Assembly: GCA_013399855.1 (NCBI GenBank)
Contig: VXAY01002602.1
Coordinates: 186,001-250,000 of the forward strand
Length of the DNA stretch: 64,000 bases
Reading direction: 5' to 3'
Origin: Oxyruncus cristatus
Lineage: Eukaryota > Chordata > Aves > Passeriformes > Cotingidae
Under the pieces are notes generated by a model that was given only the letters and a program-made list of their open reading frames with translations, was not told the DNA's origin and ran no database searches. The position numbers and the translations under genes were made by a program. The first letter of the stretch is position 1, and each line of letters starts with the position of its first letter. Positions 62,619 to 64,000 of the stretch are shown here, piece by piece.

Positions 62619-64000
62619 AAATCACAGCACCATAATTCTGCCTTAGACAGATCAAGCTAACCATGTTAATGGCTCACTCTTCTTAAGTCCCATTGTACTG
62701 CTGACCTAGGTTTCTGTCTAGGAAAATCTTATTTAAAAAAAAAAAAAATAGGTATAACCGAAACAAATGTAAAAATTTTAAGCTTTTTGTTTATTTTCTT
62801 TTATGCATTTTGTCTGTCATGAAATTATTTGCACAGAAAGAAAATCTGGGTCAGCACACCTGTGCTTGTCTTAATACAAAATCCTATTTCGTTAGAAATA
62901 TTCCCTGGCAGGTTACTTGTAAATGTGTGGCTTCATACACACACATAGACATATAAATATGAATAAATATACCTGTGTATATACACAATATATGTATATT
63001 TTTATGTAGCAAATGTTGTTTGCTATTAGTTGGGGGGTTGGGGGATTTTTTGTTTCCCATCAGCTAAGTTTTGCCACAAGGAGAACAGAAAGCAACTAAG
63101 GACCAAAATGGCATCTCAAATTTTCCATTATTTTCAATAGTTTATACTTTGTAGATGTAAGAATCTATAAGAACTGAACAGTTTTGAAGTGCATAGACTC
63201 TCAGAGATTAATTGCTTCTCAGCATATTTTTTCTCCTTTTTTTTAGAGTTAACTGCACTATGGGTGAAAGGAATTTTTTATTTTATTTGGTGATACAAAT
63301 AAACATTGCAAAATCACTTGACCTAAACTATCAATGGCATAATTGCTAATTGATTTTACCTCCTCTTGCAGTTGTGTGTAATATCTTTAATTGGGTTACA
63401 ATTTGTAGCCCACACATTATTTTGCAAGGAGATACATTGACTTTGTCTGGTAAACTGTGTAGAATATGATGTAATATATATTGTAAATTCAGAGACATGG
63501 TTCTGCATTCAATGAAATCCAAATTAATATAATAGAAATGTATATTTTTCAAGTAAGGTTTAGCAAAAAACTGCAACTATTTAAAACTACTGTATAATCT
63601 GCTTAAAGCCGTTGCAGTTTTTGGTTGTATAGTTGGCTTTTTGTCTCCCAGTAAAGGGGCTATAAAGCAGTTGTGATCCAGAATATATACATACACAGAC
63701 TACACACAGGCAGGAGATTTGCACAAAGTGGTCTGTACTGATAGACAATACAGATGATCCATATTTACAGTTGAATCTTTATGCTGTTAGTCACAAGAAA
63801 ACAGTCATGCTGATTACCATCAAACTTGCAAGTTGTAAAGGTTTTGGTTTTGACGAAGAATGTATGATGCCTTACATTAACCATTAGTGCTCTCTTTGTA
63901 TTTAGTTCAACCATAAAAGAGACATTGAATTTTCAGGCCTATTTCTACCACCCTAGGGAGGCATGATCTCTCTGGAAACTGGCTATCCTTGATGCTTACA
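62619..64000. other. Unique AT-rich DNA, no gene seen
   Basis: It holds an A13 run (about 62,734-62,747), a CACACA/TATA tract (62,935-63,005) and two adjacent G runs at 63,031-63,042. No gene or repeat family recognised up to the window end. Confidence 0.55.

Overview
The window is AT-rich, intron-like or intergenic vertebrate DNA, almost certainly from a bird. The main evidence is interspersed CR1 LINE fragments with the avian 3' end (a GATGATCTT..AGGTC..TTCCAA block followed by ATTCTATG-type octamers). Several LTR fragments of bird endogenous retrovirus type support this, and there are no mammalian SINE or L1 signatures. The species cannot be fixed from this sequence. I found no host protein-coding exon, tRNA, rRNA, CRISPR array, operon or bacterial-type gene. 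The reading frames are all short (163 codons at most). They are either chance frames in AT-rich DNA or remnants inside transposable elements. The window is best read as a gene desert or a piece of a very long intron.

Layout: 1-14.4 kb is mostly unique AT-rich DNA with a minus-strand CR1 (1.34-2.15 kb) and a plus-strand CR1 (7.8-8.8 kb). At 14.5-16.2 kb lies the longest CR1, with recognisable reverse-transcriptase sequence; a tiny second CR1 tail sits just upstream. At 18.5-21.0 kb two LTRs of one family lie tail to tail, about 1.1 kb apart. From 22.5 to 28.6 kb there are three short CR1 3' ends. 28.6-42.8 kb is mostly unique, with one small CR1 and an assembly gap inside a poly(T) run near 36.5 kb. 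42.8-45.9 kb holds two plus-strand CR1 copies. 45.9-52.1 kb is unique apart from a 79-nt pure-purine tract and a long TATC tetranucleotide repeat. 52.1-57.2 kb has two GC-richer segments that look like decayed endogenous retrovirus sequence. A further minus-strand LTR lies at 62.1-62.6 kb.

No genes work together here. The biology is retrotransposon deposition and decay. All CR1 copies are 5' truncated and carry stops, frameshifts or deletions, and two of three have lost the second aspartate of the reverse-transcriptase FADD box. The LTRs keep recognisable polyadenylation signals but no adjacent intact viral genes. I did not find an undescribed biological system. The points most worth checking are the tail-to-tail LTR pair, a hairpin retained in a retroviral leader-like segment, a perfect 16-bp inverted repeat in unique DNA, and three candidate conserved non-coding blocks.
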